Assembly: GCF_946221105.1 (NCBI RefSeq)
Contig: NZ_CAMICL010000019.1
Location: 1 to 39,638 of the forward strand
Source: an uncultured Corynebacterium sp.
GTDB taxonomy: Bacteria; Actinomycetota; Actinomycetes; Mycobacteriales; Mycobacteriaceae
Direction of reading: 5' to 3'
DNA length: 39,638 nt
Under the pieces are notes generated by a model that ran no database searches, had not been told where the DNA came from, and was given only the letters and a program-made list of their open reading frames with translations. This document shows, piece after piece, positions 7,591 through 14,332 of the stretch. Positions within the stretch are counted from its first letter, which is position 1. Each line of letters begins with the position of its first letter. Made by a program: the position numbers and the translations under genes.

Positions 7591-8262
7591 ATGTGCGGAC
7601 GATTCGTTCTTTTCACGTCAGGCGACGACCTCGTTGAGGCAGTGGCGGGCCTTCCCGGTGTCGCGGAAGTTGAAGCCCCGGACGGCACCCCGCCGCCGCG
7701 CTACAACATCGCGCCCACCCAGCAGGTGCCGTTGATCAGGGTTGCGGAAAGTGCCGCGCGTATCGACGCCGCGCGGTGGGGTCTGCTTCCCACTTGGAAG
7801 AAGGACGAGACCGGACCGCCGCTGTTTAACGCCCGCGGCGAGACGGTGGCCGAGAAGCCTTCCTTCCGCAGCGCGTTCAAGGAGCGGCGCGGGCTGATGG
7901 TGCTGGACGGCTACTACGAGTGGAAGCCCACCGAAAACGGCAAGCAGCCCTACTTCGTGCGCCCGAAAGACGGCATGCTGTATGCCGCCGCGCTGTGGGA
8001 GACGGGGCTGGACCGCTTATCCACCACGATGGTCACCACGGACGCTGCAGAGAACATGGCGTGGTTGCACCACCGCCTGCCGCTGTTTCTGCGCGAGGAC
8101 GAGATCCGCACCTGGGTAGACGGCACGCCGGAGGAAGCCCTGGAACTGGTGCACCCCTCCCGCGTGGCGGAGACCCTGGTGTGGAACGAGGCAGCCCAGG
8201 AAGTAGGCAACACCAGAAACGACTACGCGGAGCTGATGGGGGATACCACTACGGCGCGCTGA
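7591..8262 (+). CDS. SOS response-associated protein (HMCES/YedK family)
   Basis: Members crosslink through Cys2 to abasic sites in single-stranded DNA and so shield them. The protein is 223 residues and must start MCGRF, since Cys2 becomes the N-terminal nucleophile; this fixes the start at ATG 7591. The conserved Asn80 (NARGE), Glu110 (YYEWKP) and His160 (HHRLP) complete the active site. The last motif is HHRLP where HDRMP is usual. GGAGGG lies only 1 nt before the ATG, too close to act as a ribosome-binding site, which again suggests leaderless translation. Its end overlaps the convergent YbaK gene by 14 bp. The same gene sits by aroA in mycobacteria (Rv3226c). Confidence 0.92.
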   Translation: MCGRFVLFTSGDDLVEAVAGLPGVAEVEAPDGTPPPRYNIAPTQQVPLIRVAESAARIDAARWGLLPTWKKDETGPPLFNARGETVAEKPSFRSAFKERRGLMVLDGYYEWKPTENGKQPYFVRPKDGMLYAAALWETGLDRLSTTMVTTDAAENMAWLHHRLPLFLREDEIRTWVDGTPEEALELVHPSRVAETLVWNEAAQEVGNTRNDYAELMGDTTTAR

Positions 8263-8713
8263 TCGGCGCGAACTGCGCCCCGGTCAGCTCTGCCAGGTCG
8301 CGCGGGCTGAGCTGCGCGGACAGGCCGCGCTGGCCGGCCGAGACGTTGATGGCGGGGAGGTCGGCCACGGAGGCGTCGATAAGCGTTTTGAGCTTTTGCT
8401 TCGTGCCAAGCGGCGAGATGCCGCCGACGACGTAGCCGGTGGCGCGCTGCGCTTTGGCCGGTTCCGCCATCTCCGCGCGCTTCCAGCCGAGCGCTTTCGC
8501 CGCGGCCTTTAAAGAGAGGTGCCCGTCCACGGGCACGCAGCAGATGGCCAGCTCGCGCTCGTGGGTGATCACCAGCGTTTTCAGCACCGACGCAGGATCC
8601 AGCTCGAGCTCCTCGGCCGCGTGGGTGCCGAAGTGGTCCTGGCTGGGGGAGTAGGTCAGCACCTTGTGCTCGGTGCCCTGCAGTGCGGTCAGTGCGTGTG
8701 TCTTCTCTGCCAT
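8249..8713 (-). CDS. ybaK: YbaK/EbsC-type Cys-tRNA deacylase
   Basis: A 154-residue YbaK/ProX-like editing-domain protein expected to hydrolyse Cys-tRNA(Pro). It has SVLKTLVI (the conserved Lys), ELAICCVPVDGHLSLKAAAKALG and the GGISPLGTKQKLKTLID segment typical of YbaK. The start at ATG 8713 is preceded by TACCCT at 6 nt, a probable leaderless promoter. It is divergent from sigH, with 45 nt between the start codons, and convergent with the HMCES-type gene. Confidence 0.88.
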   Translation of the reverse strand: MAEKTHALTALQGTEHKVLTYSPSQDHFGTHAAEELELDPASVLKTLVITHERELAICCVPVDGHLSLKAAAKALGWKRAEMAEPAKAQRATGYVVGGISPLGTKQKLKTLIDASVADLPAINVSAGQRGLSAQLSPRDLAELTGAQFAPISAP

Positions 8714-8745
8714 GGCCACAGGGTAGCGATTGCACATGCTGGCCC

Positions 8746-8751
8746 TACAAT
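8746..8751 (+). promoter_or_regulatory. -10 element for leaderless sigH
   Basis: TACAAT is followed by a 7-nt spacer and then ATG 8759. An in-frame ATG at 8750 overlaps the -10 itself, so it cannot be the start for a transcript from this promoter. No SigH-type GGAA…GTT pair is visible at this spot, so this looks like a housekeeping promoter. Confidence 0.5.
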
Positions 8752-8758
8752 GGCTCAC

Positions 8759-9397
8759 ATGCCCGAAACCGAGCCAGACGCAGGCGTGAGCGATGACCTG
8801 AAGGCGCGCTTCAACGAGGAAGCGATGCCGCTTTTGGACCAGCTGTACGGCGGCGCGCTGCGCATGACGCGCAACCCGCAGGACGCCGAGGACCTGGTGC
8901 AGGAGACCTATTTAAAGGCCTACAAAAACTTCGGCAGTTTCACCCCCGGCACGAACCTCAAGGCGTGGCTGTACCGGATTATGACGAACACGTACATCAA
9001 CTCCTACCGCAAGAAGCAGCGCCGCCCGCTGGAAACTTCGGCGGACGAGGTGACGGACAACCAGCTCTACACCTCAAGCTCGCACGACTCCACAGGCCTG
9101 GAATCTGCGGAGGTGGAGGCACTGAAGTCGATGCCGAACTCCCGCATCTCCGAGGCGCTCAACGCGCTGAACGAGGACTACCGCATGGTGGTCTACTACG
9201 CGGACGTGGAGGGGATGGCCTACAAGGAAATCGCGGATGTGATGGAGATTCCCATCGGCACCGTGATGAGCCGGCTGCACCGGGGAAGAAAACAGCTCCG
9301 CGGGATGTTGAAAGACGTGGCGAAGGAACGCGGTATCGGTCTCGACCATGCTGACATGGCAGATGCCGCCGGTAAGCAGGACGCGAAGGAGAAGTAA
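8759..9397 (+). CDS. sigH: ECF sigma factor SigH (SigR type)
   Basis: A 212-residue group IV sigma factor. Region 2 (about 20-90) includes ALRMTRNPQDAEDLVQETYLKAYKNF and the tryptophan-containing LKAWLYRIMTNTYIN. Region 4 (about 135-190) includes YYADVEGMAYKEIADVMEIPIGTVMSRLHRGRK as two helix-turn-helix strands. In Mycobacteriales this factor drives the response to thiol oxidation and heat (thioredoxin, mycothiol, Clp and DnaK genes). It overlaps rshA by one base (TAATG), the standard sigma/anti-sigma coupling. Gene order with whiB1/whcE nearby matches C. glutamicum. Confidence 0.93.
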   Translation: MPETEPDAGVSDDLKARFNEEAMPLLDQLYGGALRMTRNPQDAEDLVQETYLKAYKNFGSFTPGTNLKAWLYRIMTNTYINSYRKKQRRPLETSADEVTDNQLYTSSSHDSTGLESAEVEALKSMPNSRISEALNALNEDYRMVVYYADVEGMAYKEIADVMEIPIGTVMSRLHRGRKQLRGMLKDVAKERGIGLDHADMADAAGKQDAKEK

Positions 9398-9675
9398 TGT
9401 CCACTGGGCACACCCACACCGACGCTCACGGCTGCGAGGCCACTCACCGCTTGCTGTGCGAGCTGTTCGACGCAGACACCGCCCCTGAGCGCCGCGAGGA
9501 GATCAAGAACGACCTGGCGGCGTGCCCCGAGTGCCTGGCCGTCGCCCGGTCCGAGCGTGACGTGCGCGCCATGGTGCGCGAGTGTTGCGGCCCCGCGAAG
9601 GCCCCGGAACCGTTGCGCCAGCGCATCATCGCCTCCATCACCACGGTGAGCTACACCGAAGTTCGCTATAGATAA
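9397..9675 (+). CDS. rshA: Anti-sigma factor RshA (mycothiol-system RsrA type), zinc motif altered
   Basis: A 92-residue Cys-rich protein immediately coupled to sigH, expected to bind SigH when reduced and release it on disulfide formation. Visible Cys are 13, 21, 43, 46, 63 and 64. The zinc anti-sigma signature is His-x3-Cys-x2-Cys. Here the Cys pair is present (ACPEC), but the position four before Cys43 is Asp39, not His. Zinc could still be held by Asp39 or by His in the N-terminal HTHTDAHGC stretch. The tandem Cys63-Cys64 pair is typical of RsrA/RshA. A strong terminator follows. Confidence 0.9.
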   Translation: MSTGHTHTDAHGCEATHRLLCELFDADTAPERREEIKNDLAACPECLAVARSERDVRAMVRECCGPAKAPEPLRQRIIASITTVSYTEVRYR

Positions 9676-9689
9676 GGCCTTTGCTTCTC

Positions 9690-9719
9690 GCCCGCAGCCC
9701 GTAGGTTGCGGGCTTTTTT
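9690..9719 (+). terminator. Rho-independent terminator of sigH-rshA
   Basis: GCCCGCA (9690-9696) pairs with TGCGGGC (9707-9713) and is followed by a run of six T. It lies 15 nt after the rshA stop codon. Confidence 0.85.
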
Positions 9720-9800
9720 CGTTGTTTGAGGGGCTTTTTGCTTTGCGACGGCTCCCTGCCGCCGCAGAGGGGGTAAAAAACGGGGGTAGTGGGGTTTTCC

Positions 9801-10123
9801 GGATTGCTGAACAATCTGCGGATCTTTGAACAATCCAGGGGGTTTTTCGGTTTTCTGAGGGAAAAGCCGGGGAAAGCTGAGAGCACATGAATTGTGTAGT
9901 CAACCAAAATGTGCAGGTAAATGCGGGATCGGGCTCAAACGTGTTGTGAAACACCTTAAAGTGCATAAAATGCAAACGTGGCGGATTGTTCAACCATCTA
10001 CGAGCGGTGGCAATTTGATCGTTGAACAATGCTGACGAAACCGCGGATCTCGCGTGCGGATTGATGAACAATCCGCAGGCCACAACGGGTGGAAACGTTG
10101 AACAATCCGGAAAGAATGTTCAA
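9801..10123. repeat. Cluster of TTGAACAATCC-type repeats
   Basis: The exact core TGAACAAT (or ATTGTTCA) occurs at 9808-9815, 9827-9834, 9985-9992 (inverted), 10023-10030, 10065-10072 and 10099-10106. A degenerate inverted copy is at 10115-10122. The extended consensus is about TTGAACAATCCG. Some copies form small palindromes; the clearest is GCGGATTG-ATGAA-CAATCCGC (10056-10076), and GGATTG-CTGAA-CAATC begins at 9801. Spacing is irregular (19 to 158 nt), which excludes a CRISPR array. It looks like a multi-site operator or activator region for the gene at 10252. Confidence 0.75.
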
Positions 10124-10158
10124 CGATTTAGGGGATTTTTCAGACTCGCCGCAAGCGT

Positions 10159-10187
10159 TTTACCAGCGCATATTCGGTGCATAAACT
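10159..10187 (+). promoter_or_regulatory. Candidate promoter of the secreted metalloprotease gene
   Basis: TTTACC (10159-10164) and TAAACT (10182-10187) are spaced by 17 nt. They lie just downstream of the last TGAACAAT-type repeat. The predicted leader is about 58 nt and includes AAGGAG at 10239-10244. Confidence 0.45.
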
Positions 10188-10251
10188 CAGGGTTGTAACA
10201 AAGAGAAAAACACCCCCGACATAGCCGGGAACGAAACAAGGAGTCATCGAG

Positions 10252-11631
10252 ATGCGAGCAGCATTCCGAAACACCATCGCCGCAGCAGTTGCCGCCGTCA
10301 TCGCCGTCTCCGGCGCCAACGTCGCTCACGCACAGCAGGAGGTTGAACTCGCGCCGGTGCTGACCAACACTGCAGCACTGGAAGACTCCGATAAGGACGG
10401 GCTGCCGGACATCTGGGAAGAAGAAGGCGTTGTCCTCGCCGACGGCACTGAGATCCCTCTGCCGGACTGGGGCGCAGATCCGAACCGTCCGGACCTGTTT
10501 CTGCAGCTGAACTGGATGGCGTCGGAGTACGACACCTTGCAGTGCGACACCCGCGCCGCACGCGAGTGCGCCGAGGCCAACCGCACCAACTACGCACCGT
10601 CGAAGCAGGGCCTGGATGATTTGGTGGACCTGTTCGCCAACCACGGCATTAGCCTGCACATCGACGCTGGCGCGCACTACACCAATATCGCCAACTACAG
10701 CGATGCCCATGGCGGCGAGACCATTGAATACCGCGATGTCTACTTCGATCCGAGCCGCCACGAGGGCCTCCAGCTCATCGACACCATCAACGAGATGGGC
10801 GACCGCGCGAACATCTTCCGCCCCGGCGTGCTGGGTGACCGGGTGCGTGCCGGCTCCAATGTCACCGGCCTGTCGCTGGTGGGAGATAACTCCTTCTACG
10901 TTGCCAACCCGGGCGGCATGGCAAACGCGGAGCAGATGCGCAACACCATCCTCCACGAGTTCGGCCACACCTTGGGCCTGCGCCACTGGGGTGCAGCCAA
11001 GCATGTCAAGGCCATCGCTGAGGGCTCCCCGATGCAGGCCGGCTACCGCTCGGTGATGAACTACAACCACCAGTTCGACTACTTCAACTACTCCGAGCAG
11101 GGCTACTTCGCTGACACCCCGGCAGGCAAGGTATTTGTCCCGGCCGACTGGGATTCGCTGGAGATGGCCAACACCCGCATCGGCGCCTACGCCGAGTCCA
11201 TCGGTGCCCGCGTCGCCGTCGCCGACAAGGCTGAGGTTGAGGAGATCGAGCAGCCGGAGGAGATCGTCGAGATCGAAAAGCCCGAAGCTGTCGAGGTCGC
11301 CAACGATCCCGAGATGGTCGAGCTTGTGCCGGCCGAGGAGATCGCCGACGAGCCGGCCGAGGCAGTCGAGGAGGCTGAGGAGGTCGAGGCTCAGCCGGGC
11401 CTCGTCCCCGAGGCGCAGGCTGAAGATCGGGAGGAAGAGGCCAAGGTCGAGGCCAAGGTCGAGGCCAAGGTTCAGGTTAAGGCCGAGGCCAAGGCCAAGC
11501 AGGTGGAGAAGGCCGAGGCTGAAGCTCCGAAGCAGGCTGACAACCAGGTCAACATCGCAGCCATCGTCGGCGGTGTCGTCGCAGCCCTGGCGGCCCTGGG
11601 CATCGGCGCTGGCATCATGGCAATGCTCTAA
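10252..11631 (+). CDS. Secreted, membrane-anchored metzincin-type metalloprotease
   Basis: A 459-residue exported protein. A Sec signal peptide ends at AHA (25-27). A calcium-binding-type loop DSDKDGLPD follows (45-53). The catalytic zinc motif HEFGHTLGLRH (235-245) has the metzincin form HExxHxxGxxH, with a plausible Met-turn SVMNY around Met269. Residues from about 320 to 430 form an acidic Glu/Pro/Ala/Val stalk that passes into EAK repeats. A hydrophobic C-terminal helix (about 434-459) ends two residues from the stop. There is no LPXTG, so anchoring would be by the helix. ATG 10252 follows AAGGAG. The substrate is unknown; the stalk suggests display through the cell wall. Confidence 0.8.
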   Translation: MRAAFRNTIAAAVAAVIAVSGANVAHAQQEVELAPVLTNTAALEDSDKDGLPDIWEEEGVVLADGTEIPLPDWGADPNRPDLFLQLNWMASEYDTLQCDTRAARECAEANRTNYAPSKQGLDDLVDLFANHGISLHIDAGAHYTNIANYSDAHGGETIEYRDVYFDPSRHEGLQLIDTINEMGDRANIFRPGVLGDRVRAGSNVTGLSLVGDNSFYVANPGGMANAEQMRNTILHEFGHTLGLRHWGAAKHVKAIAEGSPMQAGYRSVMNYNHQFDYFNYSEQGYFADTPAGKVFVPADWDSLEMANTRIGAYAESIGARVAVADKAEVEEIEQPEEIVEIEKPEAVEVANDPEMVELVPAEEIADEPAEAVEEAEEVEAQPGLVPEAQAEDREEEAKVEAKVEAKVQVKAEAKAKQVEKAEAEAPKQADNQVNIAAIVGGVVAALAALGIGAGIMAML

Positions 11632-11661
11632 AGGCTAAGGGCGGACGGTAGGCAGCAACCA

Positions 11662-11700
11662 ACAAGCGGGCCCTTCCCGAAATGGGAAGGGCCCGCTTGT
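11662..11700. terminator. Bidirectional-type hairpin between the protease and bL37 genes
   Basis: A perfect 17-bp stem, ACAAGCGGGCCCTTCCC (11662-11678), pairs with 11684-11700 around a 5-nt loop. Flanking T/A content is modest on both sides. It lies between two convergent genes and could end both transcripts. Confidence 0.7.
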
Positions 11701-11718
11701 AACTTCGTTTACCGCGCT

Positions 11719-11793
11719 TTAAGAGTTAGGGCGCTTACCGCGGTTAGCGCTCTTCTTGCGACGGTCCTTGCGCTTGCGACCACGCTTGCTCAT
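11719..11793 (-). CDS. Actinobacterial 50S ribosomal protein bL37
   Basis: A 24-residue, extremely basic peptide that starts MSKRGRKRKDRR and ends NRGKRPNS. It matches the pattern of the small actinobacterial large-subunit protein bL37 seen in mycobacterial ribosome structures (MAKRGRKKRD…HGKRPNA). ATG 11793 is preceded by AAAGGAGG, an excellent ribosome-binding site at 5-nt spacing. The gene is easily missed because of its size. It lies downstream of whiB1 on the same strand. Confidence 0.85.
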   Translation of the reverse strand: MSKRGRKRKDRRKKSANRGKRPNS

Positions 11794-11842
11794 GGGGGCC
11801 TCCTTTGGATATGGGTACCGGTTACAGATGTTCCACTGTATA

Positions 11843-11863
11843 ACCCTGCAATGCTGGCAGGGT
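11843..11863 (-). terminator. Hairpin between whiB1 and bL37
   Basis: ACCCTGC (11843-11849) pairs with GCAGGGT (11857-11863) over a 7-nt loop, 22 nt beyond the whiB1 stop codon. There is no T-run, so it may attenuate rather than end transcription. Confidence 0.4.
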
Positions 11864-11885
11864 AATCCGGCGGAGTTTTATGGTC

Positions 11886-12149
11886 TTATGCCGACAGGCG
11901 AGCGCGGTTGCGGGCGCGGGCCTTGTTGCGGCGCTTGAGCGCGCGACGCTCCTCCTCGGACAGGCCGCCCCAGACGCCGGCGTCCTGGCCGGTCTCCAGA
12001 GCCCACTTCAGGCACTGGGAGGTGACGGGGCAGCGGTGGCACACCAGCTTCGCCTGTGCGATCTGGCTCAGGGCCGGGCCGGAGTTGCCGACGGGGAAGA
12101 ACAGTTCCGGGTCCTCGTCGCGGCAAATTGCTTCGTGGCGCCAATCCAT
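11886..12149 (-). CDS. whiB1: WhiB1-type iron-sulfur transcription factor (WhcE in C. glutamicum)
   Basis: An 87-residue Wbl protein almost identical in pattern to mycobacterial WhiB1: MDWRHEAICRDEDPELFFP, then VCHRCPVTSQC. The cluster ligands are Cys9, Cys37, Cys40 and Cys46. The GVWGG turn is at 58-62, followed by a basic DNA-binding tail (RRALKRRNKARARNRAR). WhiB1 proteins bind a NO-sensitive [4Fe-4S] cluster and contact the primary sigma factor. Proximity to sigH-rshA matches whcE in C. glutamicum, whose expression is linked to SigH. ATG 12149 follows AAAGGAGA. A 450-bp region lies upstream. Confidence 0.93.
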   Translation of the reverse strand: MDWRHEAICRDEDPELFFPVGNSGPALSQIAQAKLVCHRCPVTSQCLKWALETGQDAGVWGGLSEEERRALKRRNKARARNRARLSA

Positions 12150-12308
12150 GATGATTCTCCTTTAGGTCGTGTGTGGTTATCCATGTGCAATTACGTGCGC
12201 ACCACAAACACCCGCATTTCGGCGGATGCGTTGCAAACGAAGTTTGATTCCTGGCACCGGGCGGAGCTTCCCGTTGGATGCGGGACCCGTCTTCCGGTTT
12301 ACCGGGCG

Positions 12309-12352
12309 TTAACCCTGTGGTGGCTTAGGGTTAAGGGCTGTTTAACCAGCCC
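12309..12352. promoter_or_regulatory. Two adjacent hairpins upstream of whiB1
   Basis: TTAACCCT (12309-12316) pairs with AGGGTTAA (12327-12334). Directly abutting, GGGCTG (12335-12340) pairs with CAGCCC (12347-12352) and is followed on the plus strand by GTTGTTTTT. The pair could be a plus-strand terminator plus an operator, or structured leader RNA. No function is shown. Confidence 0.4.
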
Positions 12353-12585
12353 GTTGTTTTTGCTACCCGGAAATAATGGCATGTTCACCTACACCGCGCT
12401 AGGGGTGTACGCCAAATTGTGACGGGAATCATAGAACTAAACGCTATTTTTGTTGGACTGGGGTAGGGGCGGGGTGTGTCTGGAGGACGTCGATAAGCTT
12501 AATGACCTGCTGAAATATCCTTCCTTTGCGAGATAGATCACCGTCAAATCGCGCAACACGAATGGGAGCGCTGAGTAGTGGGGCC

Positions 12586-12591
12586 TAGACT
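12586..12591 (+). promoter_or_regulatory. -10 element for the leaderless membrane-protein gene
   Basis: TAGACT is followed by 8 nt and then GTG 12600. No ribosome-binding site is present, so the start would be leaderless. Confidence 0.45.
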
Positions 12592-12599
12592 GCTTCAAT

Positions 12600-13076
12600 G
12601 TGGAAACCAACAACAACCCCGCCCCGAATAGGTCCGAAGTTGCGCATGGAACCGTGCCAGCAGTGATGCGTTTCAGCGCAGTGGTGGTGCTTCTGCAATG
12701 CGCCGCGATGTTCATCTACGCGGCCTCTTTGATCGTCTCCCAGTTCACCGAGCACACCTCGACACTCGAGTCGCAGTCCCCGGCCGCGAACTACGTCAAC
12801 ATCGGCACCGCGACGTTCCTTGCGATCATCTTCGGCTACATCGCCTACGCCGCGGTGAGCACGCTGAAAGGCAACCCCCGCGCCACCGGCGCGATCGTGC
12901 TGGTGGAAGCGATCCTGGCTGGCGTGGCGGTGTACATGTTCCGCGGCGGCGTGCCGTTTCTAGGTGCCGCGACGCTGGCGTCCGCGGTGCTCGCGCTCAT
13001 CGGCATCTTCCACCCGGCCACACGCGAGTACAACGAGGCGCGCTACGCGCAACGCAAAGCGCGGCGCTCTCAGTAA
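12600..13076 (+). CDS. Four-helix integral membrane protein of unknown function
   Basis: A 158-residue protein with four predicted membrane helices (about residues 24-48, 66-90, 98-116 and 120-140). A polar N-terminus (ETNNNPAPNRSE) and a basic C-terminal tail (RYAQRKARRSQ) suggest both ends are cytoplasmic. No known motif is recognised. Similar small membrane proteins occur next to whcE in corynebacteria. GTG 12600 is supported by the -10 at 8 nt. The facing gene on the minus strand ends 45 nt downstream. Confidence 0.7.
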   Translation: METNNNPAPNRSEVAHGTVPAVMRFSAVVVLLQCAAMFIYAASLIVSQFTEHTSTLESQSPAANYVNIGTATFLAIIFGYIAYAAVSTLKGNPRATGAIVLVEAILAGVAVYMFRGGVPFLGAATLASAVLALIGIFHPATREYNEARYAQRKARRSQ

Positions 13077-13120
13077 TGCGCCGCGCTAGGGGGTAAGGGC
13101 TAGAGGGGAAGGCCGTTTGT

Positions 13121-14332
13121 TTAGGTGTTGGCCTTCAACACAACAACTTCGTCGCCGCGCTTTTCCACGACGGTGGCGCCGGCAGACGAGATGTGCACCG
13201 GACCGCTGTAGCCGCCGCGGTCGACCGGGATGATCTTGTCCACGGCGTTTTTGTCCCAATCCACCACGGCAATGCCACTGTCGGAGGCGTAGAGCAGCTT
13301 CTCGCCGGCGGAGAAACCGGTGCCCAGCGCGCCCTGGAACACTCCCGTGACGGCGAGCGCCGAGGGCTCCATCAGTAGCAGGGAGTTGTTCTCCCAGTAG
13401 GTCATGTGGTGCGGCAGGTCGGCCACAGGCAGGTTCTTCACAATGCCGTCCGGGCCGAGTTCCGGGCTATCCATCTGTGGCACCGACGAGGAACTGATGT
13501 TGGTGCCTTCCGTGTTGTAGCCGCGCACCTCGGAAGAGGTCGGGTCGTAGACTGCGGCTGCGTCCTGAGAGACGGACACTAGGTACGCGTCCGGACTGAT
13601 TTCCACGTTGGCGAGAACCTCGGGCTTGCGTGAATCCTCCGGCGTGGCCTCCTGCAAGCGCAAAAACGCGCCGTCGTCACAGATTTCAGTGACGGCAACA
13701 AGCTCGGTGCGGGTCAGCGCAGAGGTGATGGTGCACTCGTTGGGCTGCATGTCCGGCTCTTGCTTCGCCTCCACAAAACCGTATTCCACGGTGCGCACCA
13801 GGTCGGAGCGCCACACCTCGGCGCGCTGGGAGCTGGCGTAGCCCACCCGGTCGTTCGACGCCAGGCGCACCACATTCTCCGGCGCGATGGCTGAGCGAGT
13901 GCCGGCGTACTTGCCGGTCTTCGCGTCAATGGCAACCACGTCGCCGCAACCGGCGTTGTCGCGGTAGGTCGCCACAACCTTGCCCCAGGCCTGGTCCACC
14001 AAACACAGCTCGTTGGGGCGCTCGTACGTCCACACGGTCTCACCCTCCGGGGTAGTGGCGGTGAGCGTGTTGTCGTTGTACGTGATCACCATGCCGCTGG
14101 CCACCAACGGCTGGTCGCGTCCGGACGTGTCGGTCAGGGAAAACCCTTCGCTGAAGGACTTCGGCACCACGGCAAGCTGGCCGTAGTCCTGCTGTTCCTC
14201 TTCAGCGGCGACCAGGTGCGCGTCGCGCGCGGGAGCGGTGAAAAAGGCGGTGCCCAGCAGCAGCGCTGAGACACCTGCGATCACTCCGGTAGCGATCAGG
14301 TCGCCGCGGGTGCGACGCAGGGGAGCATTCAT
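13121..14332 (-). CDS. Membrane-anchored beta-propeller-like protein (Rv3212-type)
   Basis: A 403-residue protein with one N-terminal membrane helix (about 12-33, uncleaved) and a large extracytoplasmic part made of repeated beta segments, for example TLTATTPEGETVWTYERPNELC, DVVAIDAKTGKY, AAVYDPTSSEVRGYNTEG and IAVVDWDKN. These blade-like repeats suggest a PQQ/WD-type propeller. Paired Cys in the exported part may form disulfides. Its start overlaps the helicase stop by 4 bp (ATGA), so it is coupled to it, the same pairing as Rv3211-Rv3212. Function is unknown. Confidence 0.75.
   Translation of the reverse strand: MNAPLRRTRGDLIATGVIAGVSALLLGTAFFTAPARDAHLVAAEEEQQDYGQLAVVPKSFSEGFSLTDTSGRDQPLVASGMVITYNDNTLTATTPEGETVWTYERPNELCLVDQAWGKVVATYRDNAGCGDVVAIDAKTGKYAGTRSAIAPENVVRLASNDRVGYASSQRAEVWRSDLVRTVEYGFVEAKQEPDMQPNECTITSALTRTELVAVTEICDDGAFLRLQEATPEDSRKPEVLANVEISPDAYLVSVSQDAAAVYDPTSSEVRGYNTEGTNISSSSVPQMDSPELGPDGIVKNLPVADLPHHMTYWENNSLLLMEPSALAVTGVFQGALGTGFSAGEKLLYASDSGIAVVDWDKNAVDKIIPVDRGGYSGPVHISSAGATVVEKRGDEVVVLKANT

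Larger units (their letters stand above)
9721..10251. other. 530-bp non-coding, repeat-rich upstream region of the secreted protease gene
   Basis: No credible gene is present. The stretch is more AT-rich than its surroundings and carries the TGAACAAT cluster (9801-10123) and a promoter (10159-10187). The protease ribosome-binding site AAGGAG ends about 8 nt before ATG 10252. The 9-mer GTGCATAAA occurs twice (9961 and 10177). Confidence 0.6.
12150..12599. other. Divergent intergenic region between whiB1 and a membrane-protein gene
   Basis: No gene is supported. It contains a short palindrome CAAAC-GAA-GTTTG (12234-12246), two back-to-back hairpins (12309-12334 and 12335-12352) and the -10 of the next gene (12586-12591). 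The whiB1 promoter must lie here, but I cannot place it confidently. Confidence 0.6.

Noticed and set aside
9945..9957. ParB/parS-like half-site (GTGTTGTGAAACA)
   Set aside because: Only half of the 16-bp parS palindrome matches, and no par genes are nearby.
9638..10083. Minus-strand frames running through the repeat region
   Set aside because: They lack a ribosome-binding site and domain features, and cross the rshA terminator and the repeat cluster.
9801..10123. CRISPR-like array
   Set aside because: The repeated unit is too short, spacing is irregular and orientation mixed; no cas genes are nearby.
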